A stretch of DNA of 64,000 bases. It comes from Spirodela intermedia (Eukaryota; Streptophyta; Magnoliopsida; Alismatales; Araceae). The notes below the pieces were generated by a model. It had not been told where the DNA came from. It saw nothing but the letters and a program-made list of their open reading frames with translations, and ran no database searches. Below are positions 10,007 through 29,276 of this stretch, piece by piece (positions within the stretch are counted from its first letter, which is position 1; every line of letters begins with the position of its first letter). The position numbers and the translations under genes were made by a program. The stretch is from positions 5,085,386 through 5,149,385 of the forward strand of contig LR746267.1 in the NCBI GenBank assembly GCA_902729315.2, given 5' to 3'.

Positions 10007-11665
10007 TGATAAATCTTTATTATCATGAGTTAATAATTAATTAATAATATAGTTTTATGCTTAACATATTATAAATATATTTAGATTTATGTTAAATTAT
10101 AAAAAAAATATTTAATTAATTATTTTTTAATTTTTTTATAATTTTATAATCATATTTTTGAGATAAATGAAGAAAAATAAAAAGATAGAAAAAGGAAATA
10201 ATTCAAGTGGGTTGGTAGTATAGTCAAATAAGAACCATGAGCAAGGGCTCAAGCAACTAAGGATGGATTGAAAGTGAACACGTGTGTGTCACTCTTCTTC
10301 CACGTCACTAGGAATCAATCGGACATGGGCTAAGGAATGGTCATATACATGTAAGAGAGGAACACATTGATTTAAAAATCTCATATCACTCTATATCATC
10401 CTTAAAACTCGACATATAATTGATGTGGTATTAAATGTAGTTACATCTTCTCTAGAAGGTTTTAATAATTTAATACTTAAAAAACTTTTATTTATTAGAA
10501 GGATATACTTTGATAATGTCACTTTATAAAGATTTTGCATACTTATTTCACTTTCACTAGTGAGGGTTTGAATCTTATCACAACTAAAACTCATATTTTT
10601 ATATGATTAAATTATGATTTCTCTATAGATTTTTAGTGAACGATTAAGTTGTTAGAATCACTCAATTATCAATAAAAATTTTATCAACATGATTCGCGGA
10701 ATATTGTTATGAAAATTACTGAATAATTATGGATAAAAAGATCATGAATCTATCAAATAAATCATCTTCAATTAATCAACAAATAAGTTGTTATTGAGAA
10801 GAAGACGATGCATTAAAAGACAAGTCCATACCTTTTGAAAGTATATAAGATGTGATGGAAAACTTTTTTTTACTATGCAAACTTGAGAATGAAATTCCTT
10901 AAGATATAACCTACTTCCATCTAGCTCATCTCCATTAGGTGATAGATGTCGGAGAGTTACAAAATTATCATTTTTCTATTCCATTAAGTGACAACTGCTA
11001 AAGATGATTCGATGATCTACTTCATTGATTTCTAAACTTCACAAAAAGATCTAAAGATTACTCATGTTGTTTATGTCTAAAGAAAGCTTTCGAGGTCATA
11101 GATATTACACAATAATTCTCTCAAACATAGAATTCTAATAATCAATGTCATGAAGTCAATATTTTACTTTTATAATTTTAAACTTAATTTTTACTTAATT
11201 TAGTGATACTTTATGTAATTTTAAGTTTATAAAACCTTCTTCATTTAATTATATATTTTTTAACTTTTACAAATCTTAATTTGACCCATTAAATCATTTA
11301 TGCTAACTTACATAAGAATCATCAAGTGAAACTCTATTTCTGCTCAAATCATGTTACTCAGAGTACTGACATCATCTTGACATCCACACCTTTATTTTTT
11401 TATGAATTTTTAAATATATTTATATTCACTATTTAGTCTAAAAATTATAAAAAAATTATATTCTTTTAGAATTTTTTTGAAATATTACATTATATTATCT
11501 TACATACTTGTAATTGACTTGAAAATTCTCTCATATTTTAGAACTTTTTATTGAATTATAATTGATTTATTGATTTTTAAATATTTCTAAAAATCTAAAA
11601 TTAGTATTTTCTAGTTTTATAAAATTTAAAAGTATCTGATTTATTATACAACAACTGTCACATCA
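10007..11665 (+). mobile_element. Solo LTR inserted in the 76-bp array
   Basis: Starts TGATAAATC, ends ACATCA, and is flanked by a 5-bp duplication: ATGAT at 10002-10006 and ATGGT at 11666-11670 (one change). Joining the flanks restores a normal 76-bp array unit, which confirms both ends. At 1,659 bp it aligns along its length with the 3' LTR at 53109-54746, but many C and G positions have become T and A. No internal element sequence is present, so it arose by LTR-LTR recombination and is old. Confidence 0.88.
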
Positions 11666-11670
11666 ATGGT

Positions 11671-13510
11671 TATATTTGAAAATAAATACTTTAGTAAGAT
11701 GTTTTTGATAGTATTTTTGTAAGACCTTGTTGATAGTTCTTGATTTATTATGTGGTACAATGAAAAAAATTGGTCATATCTCAATTGAATATTTTAGTAA
11801 GTATGGTCAATGAAATAGTGTTCTGTTTATTTTGGATGCAATGAAAAGTATGGTCATATGTCAAATAAATATTTTAGTAAGACATTTCTGATAGAGTTTG
11901 ATTTATTTAGGGTGCAATGAAAAGTTCGGATGAAGCTCAAATAAATATTTAGTTAAGCTTTTTTTATTGTTTTTGATTTATTCTGATGTACAAAAGTTTA
12001 GACATATCTCAAATATTTATTTTAGTAAACATTTTTTTATAGTATTTCATTTGTTTCAATGTGCAATGAAAAGTTTGGCTGAATTTACAATAGATATTTT
12101 ATTACGCCTGTTTTAATAGTCCTTGATTATTTTGGGGTACATTGAAAAAAAGTATGGTCATATTTCAAATAAATGGTTTTATAAGACCATTTTTATAGTC
12201 CTTGATTTATTTTGCATAAAATTAAAAATTTTGGTAATATCTCAAATAAATATTTAGTATATCCTTTTTTTAGTCATTGATTTATTATGAGGTAAAATGA
12301 AAACGTTTGGTCATACCTCAATATTTATTTTGGTAATAACTTTTTATAATATTTCATTTACTTTTGGGTACAATGAAAACATTTGGGCATATCTCAAATA
12401 AATATGTTAGTTATACCTTTTTAATAGTCTTTGATTTATTTTGGGGTATAATGAAAATATTTGGTCATATCTCAAATATTTATTCCAGTAAGCAATCTTT
12501 TATGGTGTTCAATTTAGTAAGTCTTAATTTATTTTTTTTGTATCTCAAAAGGTTAGGGGTGCAACGAAAAGTTTGGATTTATCTCAAATAAATATTTTAT
12601 TTAGTCTTTTTTTACAGTTTTTGGGTTCTTGTGGGGCCCAATGAGACTAATATTTTGTTAAGCCTTTTTTCTAGTTTTGGCTCTCTTCTTTGGCTTAGAA
12701 AATTTTGTTCCAATCTCAAATAAAGATTTTATTGAGGTTGTTTTTTACTTTATTCTTGGGTCCACATAAAATTTTGTTTGAATCTCAAATCAAAATGTTA
12801 TTGAGTTTTTTATAGTTTATCTTTTATTGTGGGGCCAAACCAAAATTTTGGCCAGGTCTCAAATAAATATTTCTTAAGCCTTTTTCATAGTTTTGGCTTT
12901 CTTGTAGGACTTTCATAAATTTTGCTTGAATATCAAATAAATATTTTGTTGAGATTTTTTAATAGTTTTAACTTTCTGTTGGGGCCAACAATTTTTTGGT
13001 CGAATCTGAAATGAATATTTTGTTGAGTGTTTCTTTTAGTTCTTGCTATCTTTTGGGGCTACCGAAAATTTTGGTCAAATCTGAAATAAAGATGTTGAAG
13101 TTTTTTTTTATAGTTTTCATTTTTATTGTGGGCCCCATGAATATGTTTCGGTCGAATGTCAAATAAATATGTTTGTTATGCCATTTTTATAATTCTTTAT
13201 TTTTCGGGAGCCAATAAAAATTTGGTCATATTCTAAATAAATATTTTGTTTACTTAGTATTTCTGATTTTCTTTCAGCCAACGAAGGTTTTTGATAGAAT
13301 CTCAAATAAATGTTTTGTTGAGTGTTTTTTTATAGTAGATGATTTGTTTTGGGCCCAAGAAAATATTTGGTCGAGTCTCAAATATTTATTTTGTTGAGGT
13401 GTTTTTGACAGTTTTCGCTTTGCTCTGGGGCCCAATGAAAATTTTGGTCGAATGTGAAATAAAAAATAATTTGTCTAGCTTTTTATTTTAGTTTTAGTTT
13501 GTTCTGGGGT
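11671..13510. repeat. Diverged tandem array, 76-bp period (right part)
   Basis: Continues the array broken by the solo LTR, about 24 more units. Units next to the LTR resemble those just left of it (TGCAATGAAAAGTATGGTCAT, TTTTAGTAAG). Units near the right edge resemble those at the far left edge (GGGCCCAACGAAAATTTTGGT, TTTTGTTGAG). No coding frame is kept. Confidence 0.82.
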
Positions 13511-13545
13511 TTCAGCATGCGCAGGATGCACGCTAGCTGGAACCG
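13510..13545 (+). pseudogene. 35-bp fragment of the MCTP coding sequence at the array edge
   Basis: Matches MCTP positions 7250-7284 (starting TTCAGCATGCGCAGGATGC) with only two transitions in 35 bases, then stops resembling it. It sits exactly where the 76-bp array ends. It keeps the MCTP orientation. Confidence 0.75.
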
Positions 13546-13707
13546 TAGCTGACATTGTAACGTGCCTCGCATGTTTAATTGAGAAAAATGTAGGAAATGT
13601 ATTTATATGGAAACAAAAATAATGGGGCCATAATTGAGAAAATGTGGGAAAAAATAAAATAAAAAGAAAAAGAAAAGGAGGGGGAGGGAGATCAGGCCCG
13701 AACCCTC

Positions 13708-21439
<7,732 letters not shown>

Positions 21440-22645
21440 TCAGGTTCTAGCGGGCTCCGTGGTGAGGCCATAGCCGAAGGGGAAGAGGGGATCGTAGTGC
21501 GGGTCGCCGACGTTCATGGGGAGCTGATCCACGGATCTGAACCAGGTATGAGCGAGCTTCCCGGAGAATCCGTGGCCGCCGAAGAGGAGGTCTGCCACTC
21601 CGGCGCCCTCCGTCCCCGGCAACCACGCTGCCACCAGAGCGTCAACTCCGGCGAGGTAGGGTTCCACCATCACCGGCCGGCCGGAGACGACGACGACGAC
21701 GCATTTGACGTGCTCGCACACGCAGCGAATCGTCTCCGGCCCGGGATAGGCCAGTGTGAGGTTGGTGCTGTCGCCCTGTCCCTCAGCGTAGGGATGCTCT
21801 CCGACGACCGCCACGGCGAAGGAGAAGCCGCCGTTCTTGACGAAATCAGCGGCGGGGTTCTCTGAGTAGACCACATCTGTGGCCGGATCCACCGCTTCCT
21901 TCACACCGGCGAGGATCGTCGTTCCTGCCCCCGAAGGGTAGATAAGGGTTAGAAATCGCCCCCATGCTCCTCTTGATGATCTCACAGAGAGAACGAGAAA
22001 GATAGTCCAGGGGTCTGTTCTTCTGAGAGCAATCCAGATCGTCGTTCCTGTCCCGAAGCTCATCTCTCTCTCTCTCTCTCTCTGTCTAAAAGGATGCTTA
22101 CCGAGGGTGTGGTTGTTGCCGCTGAGGCCCTGCCAAGTGATCGTCCAGCCGCCGCACTGGTAGCCGAGGTTGTCGGCGTGGCTGCCCGCGACGAGGATGC
22201 GGGGGGCCTTCTTGGGGAGTGGCAGCAGCGGCTCAGCCCCAGGCTTCCCGTTCTTCAGCAGCACCAGCGACTTCCTCACCGCCTCCCTCGCCAGATCCCG
22301 GTGCTCCTGCGTGGCGGCGGCGCCGTCGTCTCCGGTGAGTCATACCCATCAAAGGTCGGCAAAGTCTCCGGCCATCTACGTAGAAGAGTTCGAGTCAACG
22401 CACCTGCTTGCCCAGCTGGTCGCCCAGGGAGGGCTCGGGGAAGGGATTCTCGAAGAGTCCCATGGAGAGCTTCACCCGTAGGATCCTCCTCACGGCGTCG
22501 TCTATCCTGCTCATCGGGATGAACCCCCCCTTCACCAAGTACGAGGCGTCTTGGAGGTATCCGGTCAAGTTGAAGGGAAGCATGATCTGCAACATTATCG
22601 GCACCAGCCCTGATCACTGTCATATAAACGTATATATCTATGGAC

Positions 22646-22696
<51 letters not shown>

Positions 22697-24381
22697 GGAG
22701 GCCTTTGCAGAGGATGAACTAGATCACTCAACCCTCAGGAAAGATACGATTTTTGGAGCAAATATGGGGCAGAAACCGGGTTTTTGCGTGATGACTTTCA
22801 AACGAAGATTTCGACCACGAAAGAATCGGATACAAGTTTGATGATTATGCTTTTTTATATCCGCTGAATCTAACCATAAAAGAACGGAGAGGAGCTGACC
22901 ATGTCGATACCGGCGAGGATGCCAGCCTGGAGAGAGAAAGTGTAGTTCTTCCCAGGCGGGGAGGTGATCTTGTCCAGACCCGTCCAGTCCGTGATGACAA
23001 AACCCTGAAACCAGTTGGGCGATTGAAGAAGACGAACTCAGAGAGAAGATTTCAGAAAAACCAGATACCCATTTTCAGATCAGGTGGATAACCAGGTACC
23101 CGGAACCGGAGCCTGTTCTTAAGGAAGTCGGTGATGAGGAAGCGATTGGCGTGCATCTTGACCCCGTTCCAGCTGGAGAAGGAGATCATCACCGTGGAGA
23201 CTCCCCTGGCGATGGCGTTGTAGTAGGGAGGCATGTGGATGCTGAGCAGGCCGTGGAAGTCGATGATTGTGTTGTTCTCGTTGATGCCCTTCTCCGTCCC
23301 GCCGTCGCCGACGTAGTGCTTTGCGCAGGCGGCGACCTTGGTTCTGTGTTGAAGGTCGGTCAAAGGTCTAAGCCTCCGAAGATCCCAGAGAGGCGGCTCT
23401 AGAGAGATGGGAGAGGAAGAATAAGATCTATCTCGGTCGTTGGGGTTACCTTCCGGCGACGAAGGGGACGCCTTTGCGGGAGTTTGTGGGGATCTCTCCC
23501 TGCAGTCCGGAGATGACCGCCGTCATCGCCTGGACGATCTTCGGGTCCTCGCTGAAGCTCTCGTAGCAGCGGCCCCATCGCGGGTCTCTGCACACCTGGC
23601 CCATCGAACGACAGAAAGAGTTCAGGATGATGATGATGATGATGAAGAAGCAGAAGAAGAAGAAGAAGAACTCTTACGGCGATGCAGGGGGCGAAGACAT
23701 AGGGGATCCCGGTCGCTCGGACTTCAAGCGCAGTCGCCGCGCCGATCCTCTTCAACAGCTCGGGATCCCTGCGAGAGAGAGGGAAGAGGAGGAAGGTCGA
23801 ATCATGGCCATGCGCAGGGGAGTTAGGAAATGGGAGTCTCCCAGTGAGAGAATACTCGCCTGGTAACTCCAAGGCCGATATTATGGGGGAAGATGGTGGC
23901 CTTGTAGACGTTGTTGTGGCCGTGGACTGCGTCGATCCCGTAGAGCATGGGGATTCCCAGGCGGGTGGAGAGGGCGGCCTTCTGGATCTTCCCCACCATC
24001 TTGATCCAGTCCTCCGTTGAGGCCTTCTCAACGGGAACACTCCCTCCACTGCTCAGCACACTCCCTGAGCCACCATCACCAATCAAGAGCTATTCTAGAG
24101 AGAGAGAGAGAGAAAGAGAGAGAGGCGGAGGAAGATGGGAACGGACCAACGGAATACTTCTTCATGATCTCTGCTGAGGCGATGGACCGCTCGATCTGCG
24201 CCATCTGCCCAAGCTTCTCCTCGAGGGTCATGCGGCTCAGTAGGTCCTTCAAGCGAACGTTCAGTGGCTGCTTTGGGTCCTTGTATTTGGGCCACTCCGC
24301 CGCCGCCGCGGACCAGATACAGAAGAACGCGAAGGCCATCACCGCCGCCCTCCATCTCCCCGCCTCCCGCTCGGAGCTCAT
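21440..24381 (-). CDS. GH3 beta-glucosidase / beta-glucan exohydrolase, copy on minus strand, 9 exons
   Basis: Exons: 24147-24381, 23860-24064, 23678-23768, 23450-23595, 23100-23343, 22900-23004, 22404-22586, 22102-22306, 21440-21924. Exons 2-9 have exactly the same lengths as those of the plus-strand copies, and exon 1 is one codon shorter; total 632 aa. N-terminal signal peptide (hydrophobic [12 protein letters not shown]), then the GH3 barrel domain ([56 protein letters not shown]), nucleophile Asp in the VITDW motif and the C-terminal domain with GEHPYAEG carrying the likely acid/base Glu. Ends [10 protein letters not shown]. Secreted exo-acting beta-glucan hydrolase of the barley ExoI type (family knowledge), acting in wall turnover. 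Intron 2 uses a GC donor, as in the other copies. It lies head-to-head with the plus-strand copies and looks clearly more diverged from them than they are from each other. Confidence 0.93.
22647..22692. repeat. (GA)n microsatellite in a GH3 intron
   Basis: About 23 GA units in the intron between exons 22900-23004 and 22404-22586 of the minus-strand GH3 gene. Its + strand counterparts carry a CT tract in the same intron. Confidence 0.85.
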
Positions 24382-24778
24382 CTTCCTCCTCCCGGTTAGA
24401 AACTTAGGCAATGAAGAAACAATCATGAGCGGAATCGTCCGTTGGAGCGAAATTCAAGCGGCCGGAAGGGGAAATGGAGATAACCCAGAAGGGATCTGAT
24501 CTTGAGGACTTCTATGAGAAATAAAAGTGGAGAGATTCCGGGAAGATATCGCCACACACAGAGTATCCAGAGCCAGACAATAAGCAGAAATTTCTAGAAC
24601 TGAGGAAAGGGAGAGGCAAAGGAGAGGATCTCTGCAGACCCTGTAATCATGATGGTCATCCTCCGTCAACTTTCCTTTCTCCTCCGGATTGAAAATCGGA
24701 AGACGGGTTCTTCTTCTTCCGTTTCCAGGCACATTTCTGATGGCGATATGGGGAGAGAGACAGACACAGATGGAGAGT

Positions 24779-24809
<31 letters not shown>

Positions 24810-25220
24810 CGCTCACCTCTGATCTGTGTGAATTCGGTCAGTGGAGAGTTGCAGTGTGAACTCGGGACTTGTGTTCACTGCTTGTCTTATTCTAGGTAGA
24901 AAATTACTCTGAGAACCTAATATTTCTACATATTGTAGGTATATTCCTCCTCTTCGAGATCAGGGTATGACCACAGTATTCATAAATACAGGGTTACGAA
25001 CGTGGTTCCCCACTGTGCAGCTGTCGGCGGTCCACCCCCATCATATTCATCCAGTGGCCGTACGAGATCCGAGATATTTTAAGGCGACATTCTGATTTAT
25101 TAAAACAGTTAAATCTGTATATTACAACCGTGGATATCTTTTTCTATAAATATCTACTGTTTTTTTCGTCAACTTGAATTAATCGGGCCATCTCGTCTTG
25201 ACCGAGTCCAGATCCGCTTG

Positions 25221-25285
<65 letters not shown>

Positions 25286-26469
25286 GTTTACATTAGTTCC
25301 AAAGACTTACTAATGTACTTGTGGAAATTATAGTATATTAAATTCAAACCTTTAATTTTTTTAGATAAAACTTCTTGTACACAAGTAGAATTGAGCTGCC
25401 CACCTCTTGAAAATTTAATCCATCAAGTAGGTCCTAGTTATCAATGAGAAATAATAATAAAATATTATGCCCATGTCTTGGAAGATCATGTTGTGTCTCT
25501 AACGAAAGCTTTGGGGGACTATTAGAATTTCTTTGAGGGGAAAGGATTAATTAACATGTTTGATAATATTAAGAAAATCATATAGGATATAAAAATCAGT
25601 ATTTATGTTTAAACTTGAATGAAATGTTTTTATATGAAAATTTGTGTCACAAACATTGCCATTTTAGAAAGCTTGCTGAATAAGGAACATAATGTAATAA
25701 ACTGCACATCAAAATTCGAAGGCATGGATTTTTACGAATTCGATAATATTTAAAATTATTTATGAACTTTAATTATAAGACATGAGATATGACATATATT
25801 AAACCACTGGACAACAGTTGGGACAGCTTAATAGATTGAAAATCGAAAGCAGCCCAGTACACTCCTTAAAAAAGAAGAGACTTTAACTCACTTTGAGAGA
25901 GAGTTTGATAGAAAGAATTTGAGAGAAAATTTCAAGAAAAATCTAAAGAGAGCTTCAATATCCATTGTCTTCCTCTGAGGAGTCCAAGCTTCACTGTTGC
26001 ATCCTTGAGCACATGAAAGTCACAAAGATTTGCTGCTACTCAAGCTTTTGAAAGATTCTTTCATGTCAGCTAATCTCTAATTTTAAAGTATGTTTGCACA
26101 CTCTAGTCTCCTGACTTGATGCTCAAGGATTTTGAAAGACTTGTTCATGTCACGTTTTCTTGACAACAAATAAGAGGACTAAGGCTTCTGAGAAGCATCA
26201 AGATAAATGACTATAATTGCAATGCACTCAACTTTAGTCTTTAAAGTATGTTTGCACTCAAGGCCTCTCTAAGAGTCTTAATCTAGAAGAGATTAGATGA
26301 CACTAATCTTGCTTGGTCTCCTAGAGCGATTAGTATAGAAGAGATGAGTGGGCCTCCCTCTCTCTCTCTCTCTCTCTCCCTCTCTCGCTCTACTCTAGAA
26401 TGCTAACGGAGTGATCACTACAAACCAGAATGCTTCAGGACTTCTGCATCCGAGACAAGGTATTTTTTT
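24382..26469. other. Spacer upstream of the minus-strand GH3 gene
   Basis: Promoter side of the minus-strand GH3 gene, then AT-rich DNA. Microsatellites: GA near 24778-24810, a long TC tract at 25222-25280, CT near 26356-26392. A local repeat of the words TTTGAAAGA and CATGTCA is spaced about 84 bp apart near 26045 and 26130. No gene is supported. Confidence 0.55.
25222..25280. repeat. Long (TC)n microsatellite
   Basis: About 28 near-perfect TC units in the spacer between the head-to-head GH3 genes. Confidence 0.92.
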
Positions 26470-26839
26470 CCCTTCTCCCCTTCATGGTTGCACCTTGTGT
26501 GAGAATGGATGGCCCTGAGTGCAACTTGCTGACCAGCTCGATCTAACTTCAACTATTAGAACTATAGTTTTTGAGATATGAGGTCATTCAGCCAGTTTCT
26601 ATTTTTTTCCTTTCTGTTCGGTTGGATTAGTCAACAGTTTTGATGAGTGTATTTTGACTTCTTCAGGGCGACGTGGGTTGCATGCTATTAGACGGAAGAG
26701 GTAGCATGGCCAATAGATGCTTGTTTGCTGCAATTTAGTATTTCATGCTAAACTTGGAGAGATATCACACTAACGGTACTTTCCAAGTTTACCCAATTAT
26801 TTTTGTTAACTAAATAATTACACTCGAGTATATTTACCC

Positions 26840-26909
<70 letters not shown>

Positions 26910-27200
26910 AAAAGTATGGTTTAAGAAGTCAAAGGTTCTGGCGAAACATGCATTTCAGTCATGTATGTGCAAATAACATTGTTTCTGGGCGTTAGTGCAT
27001 TAGGTATTTTAAAGGGATTTAATTAAAAATAAGCGTACAAGACCCATCAAATACTGTCTGAACTACTTGACCAGTCGTGTTGGACAACCGTTCTGTCAAA
27101 CTCTAGTCTGAACGCCATGATTAGGTCAAACTCACGTGCTGCCAGCGGCGGTTGCCGAAAGCAGCACTGACTCACGTCACCACATAATCCAACTCTCATC
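26470..27200 (+). repeat. Upstream half of an older duplication (matches 36258-36975)
   Basis: Shared landmarks in the same order: tctatttttttcctttt, the TAAACTTGGA box, AATTACACTCGA, a GA microsatellite (26842-26908 here, 36647-36677 there), gtcaaaggtt and CTCACGTC. By eye the similarity is roughly 80%, far below that of the gene bodies downstream. This region probably holds distal promoter sequence of the GH3 gene. Confidence 0.75.
26842..26908. repeat. (GA)n microsatellite, about 33 units
   Basis: Long uninterrupted GA tract inside the older upstream duplication. Confidence 0.92.
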
Positions 27201-27575
27201 CATTTACCTCTTTTTTTTCTCTCTCTCTCCTCTCTCTTTAACCCCAGAAAGTGGAGAGCAGCCGATCGGTGCGAGGAGATAAGAGAGAGAGAATTAGGCT
27301 TAGAGCGAGATTGAGAGATAGGGAGGGACCATGACAGCAGTTTTACCCAAAAATTATTATTAATATTTGGCTGCATAAATAATCAAAAACTTTACCGCCA
27401 ATAAATTAAAAATAGGTTTAATGGCGAACACGCCGGAGAAACATGCGTTGACCAGAGACGAATGTTGTGAGCCATGTGGATGGGGCGCTAGGGAGAATGG
27501 CGGACACATTCCATTGGGGGTGTTCCTTAATCTGTTTTCCCGTGCATTTATAAGATAATATGGAAGAAACGATTC
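27201..27575. other. Sequence present upstream of GH3 copy 1 but absent before copy 2
   Basis: Flanking text resumes in copy 2 (near 36975) without this stretch of about 375 bp. It has CT/GA-rich and AT-rich parts. I found no convincing target-site duplication, so insertion here and deletion there are equally possible. Confidence 0.5.
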
Positions 27576-27798
27576 TAGGAGTGTTTTTCTCCCATGCCAC
27601 CGACAAAGCTGGAAAAATAAGGCTGGGGTTCCCTTTAGCCTTGAGGAATCCGGAGAGTTCACACTCCGAGTCTCCCCATCCCTACCTTCCATAAACTGCG
27701 TCCGTATGCTCCCTCTCTCTCCAATTCCGGCCTTCACCAGTACTTGTTGGTGCACTATGCTTTGCCGTGATCTATCTCTGGTGACAAGGCGGAGGGAG

Positions 27799-29240
27799 AT
27801 GAGCTCCGGGCCAGAGGCGGAGAGATGGAGGGTGGCAGCGATCGCCGTCGCGATCTTCTGCTTCTGGTCCGCAGCGGCGGCAGCAGAGTACCCCAAATAC
27901 AAGGACCCCAAGCAGCCGCTGAATGTTCGCCTGAACGACCTACTGAGCCGCATGACCCTCGAGGAGAAGATCGGCCAGATGGCGCAGATCGAGCGGTCCA
28001 TCGCGTCCCCTGAGGTCATGAAGAAGTACTTCGTGGGTCCGTAGGCGATTCCCATTGCTCTCTCTCTCTTTCTCTCGCTAGAGTAGGTCTCATGACTGGT
28101 GATGTTGGCGCAGGGAGTGTGCTGAGTGGTGGCGGGAGTGTTCCCGTTGAGAAGGCTTCGGTGGGGGACTGGGTGAAATTGGTGGCGGGGCTCCAGGAAG
28201 GTGCCCTCTCCACCCGCCTGGGAATTCCCATGCTCTACGGGATCGACGCAGTCCACGGCCACAACAATGTCTACAAGGCCACCGTCTTCCCCCATAATAT
28301 TGGCCTTGGAGCCACCAGGCGAGTGTTCTCTTACAGAAAGCCTCCTCCCAATTCCTTAACTCCCCTGGGCATCACCATGATTCTTCCACTGCCCTCTCCC
28401 CTCTTGCAGGGATCCCGAGCTGGTGAAGAGGATCGGGGCGGCGACTGCACTTGAAGTCCGAGCGACCGGGATCCCCTACGTCTTTGCCCCTTGCGTCGCC
28501 GTAAGTATTCCCTTTCTTCTTCCTCTTCTTCTTCTTCTTCGTCATTATCCTGAACTTTTTCTGGCGTTCGATGGACCAGGTGTGCAGAGACCCGAGATGG
28601 GGCCGCTGCTACGAGAGCTTCAGCGAGGACCCGAAGATCGTCCAGGCGATGACGGCGGTCATCTCCGGCCTGCAGGGAGATATCCCCGCCAACTCCCGCA
28701 AAGGCGTCCCCTTCGTCGCCGGAAGGTAACCCCAACGACCGAGATGAGTTTTCTTCTTCCTGTCCTATCTCTCTGGAGCAGTCTCTACGGGATCTTCGAC
28801 CTTTGACCGATTTTCAACGCAGAACCAAGGTCGCCGCCTGCGCCAAGCACTACGTCGGCGACGGGGGGACGGAGAAGGGCATCAACGAGAACAACACCAT
28901 CATCGACTTCCACGGCCTGCTCGGCATCCACATGCCTCCCTACTACAACGCCGTCGCCAGGGGCGTCTCCACGGTGATGGTCTCATTCTCGAGCTGGAAC
29001 GGGGTCAAGATGCATGCCAACCGCTTCCTCATCACCGACTTCCTCAAGAACAGGCTCCGGTTCAGGGTACATGGCCCGTCTCCACCGTTAAACCGCGACA
29101 TTCCCTTCTGTCACCTAACGGCTCTCCATCTCCAGGGATTTGTCATCACCGATTGGCAGGGCCTCGACAGAATCACCTCCCCACCTCGAAAGAACTACAC
29201 CTTCTCTCTCCAGACCGGCATCCTCGCCGGCGTAGATATG

Positions 29241-29276
<36 letters not shown>

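Noticed and set aside
9132-13510. CRISPR-like or centromeric reading of the 76-bp array
   Set aside because: Units are head-to-tail without unique spacers, in a plant nuclear context, and far too few and diverged for a centromeric satellite.
23399-24049. Frames in other phases over the GH3 genes (also at 28331-28735 and 37775-38179)
   Set aside because: They cross introns and read shadows of true exons.
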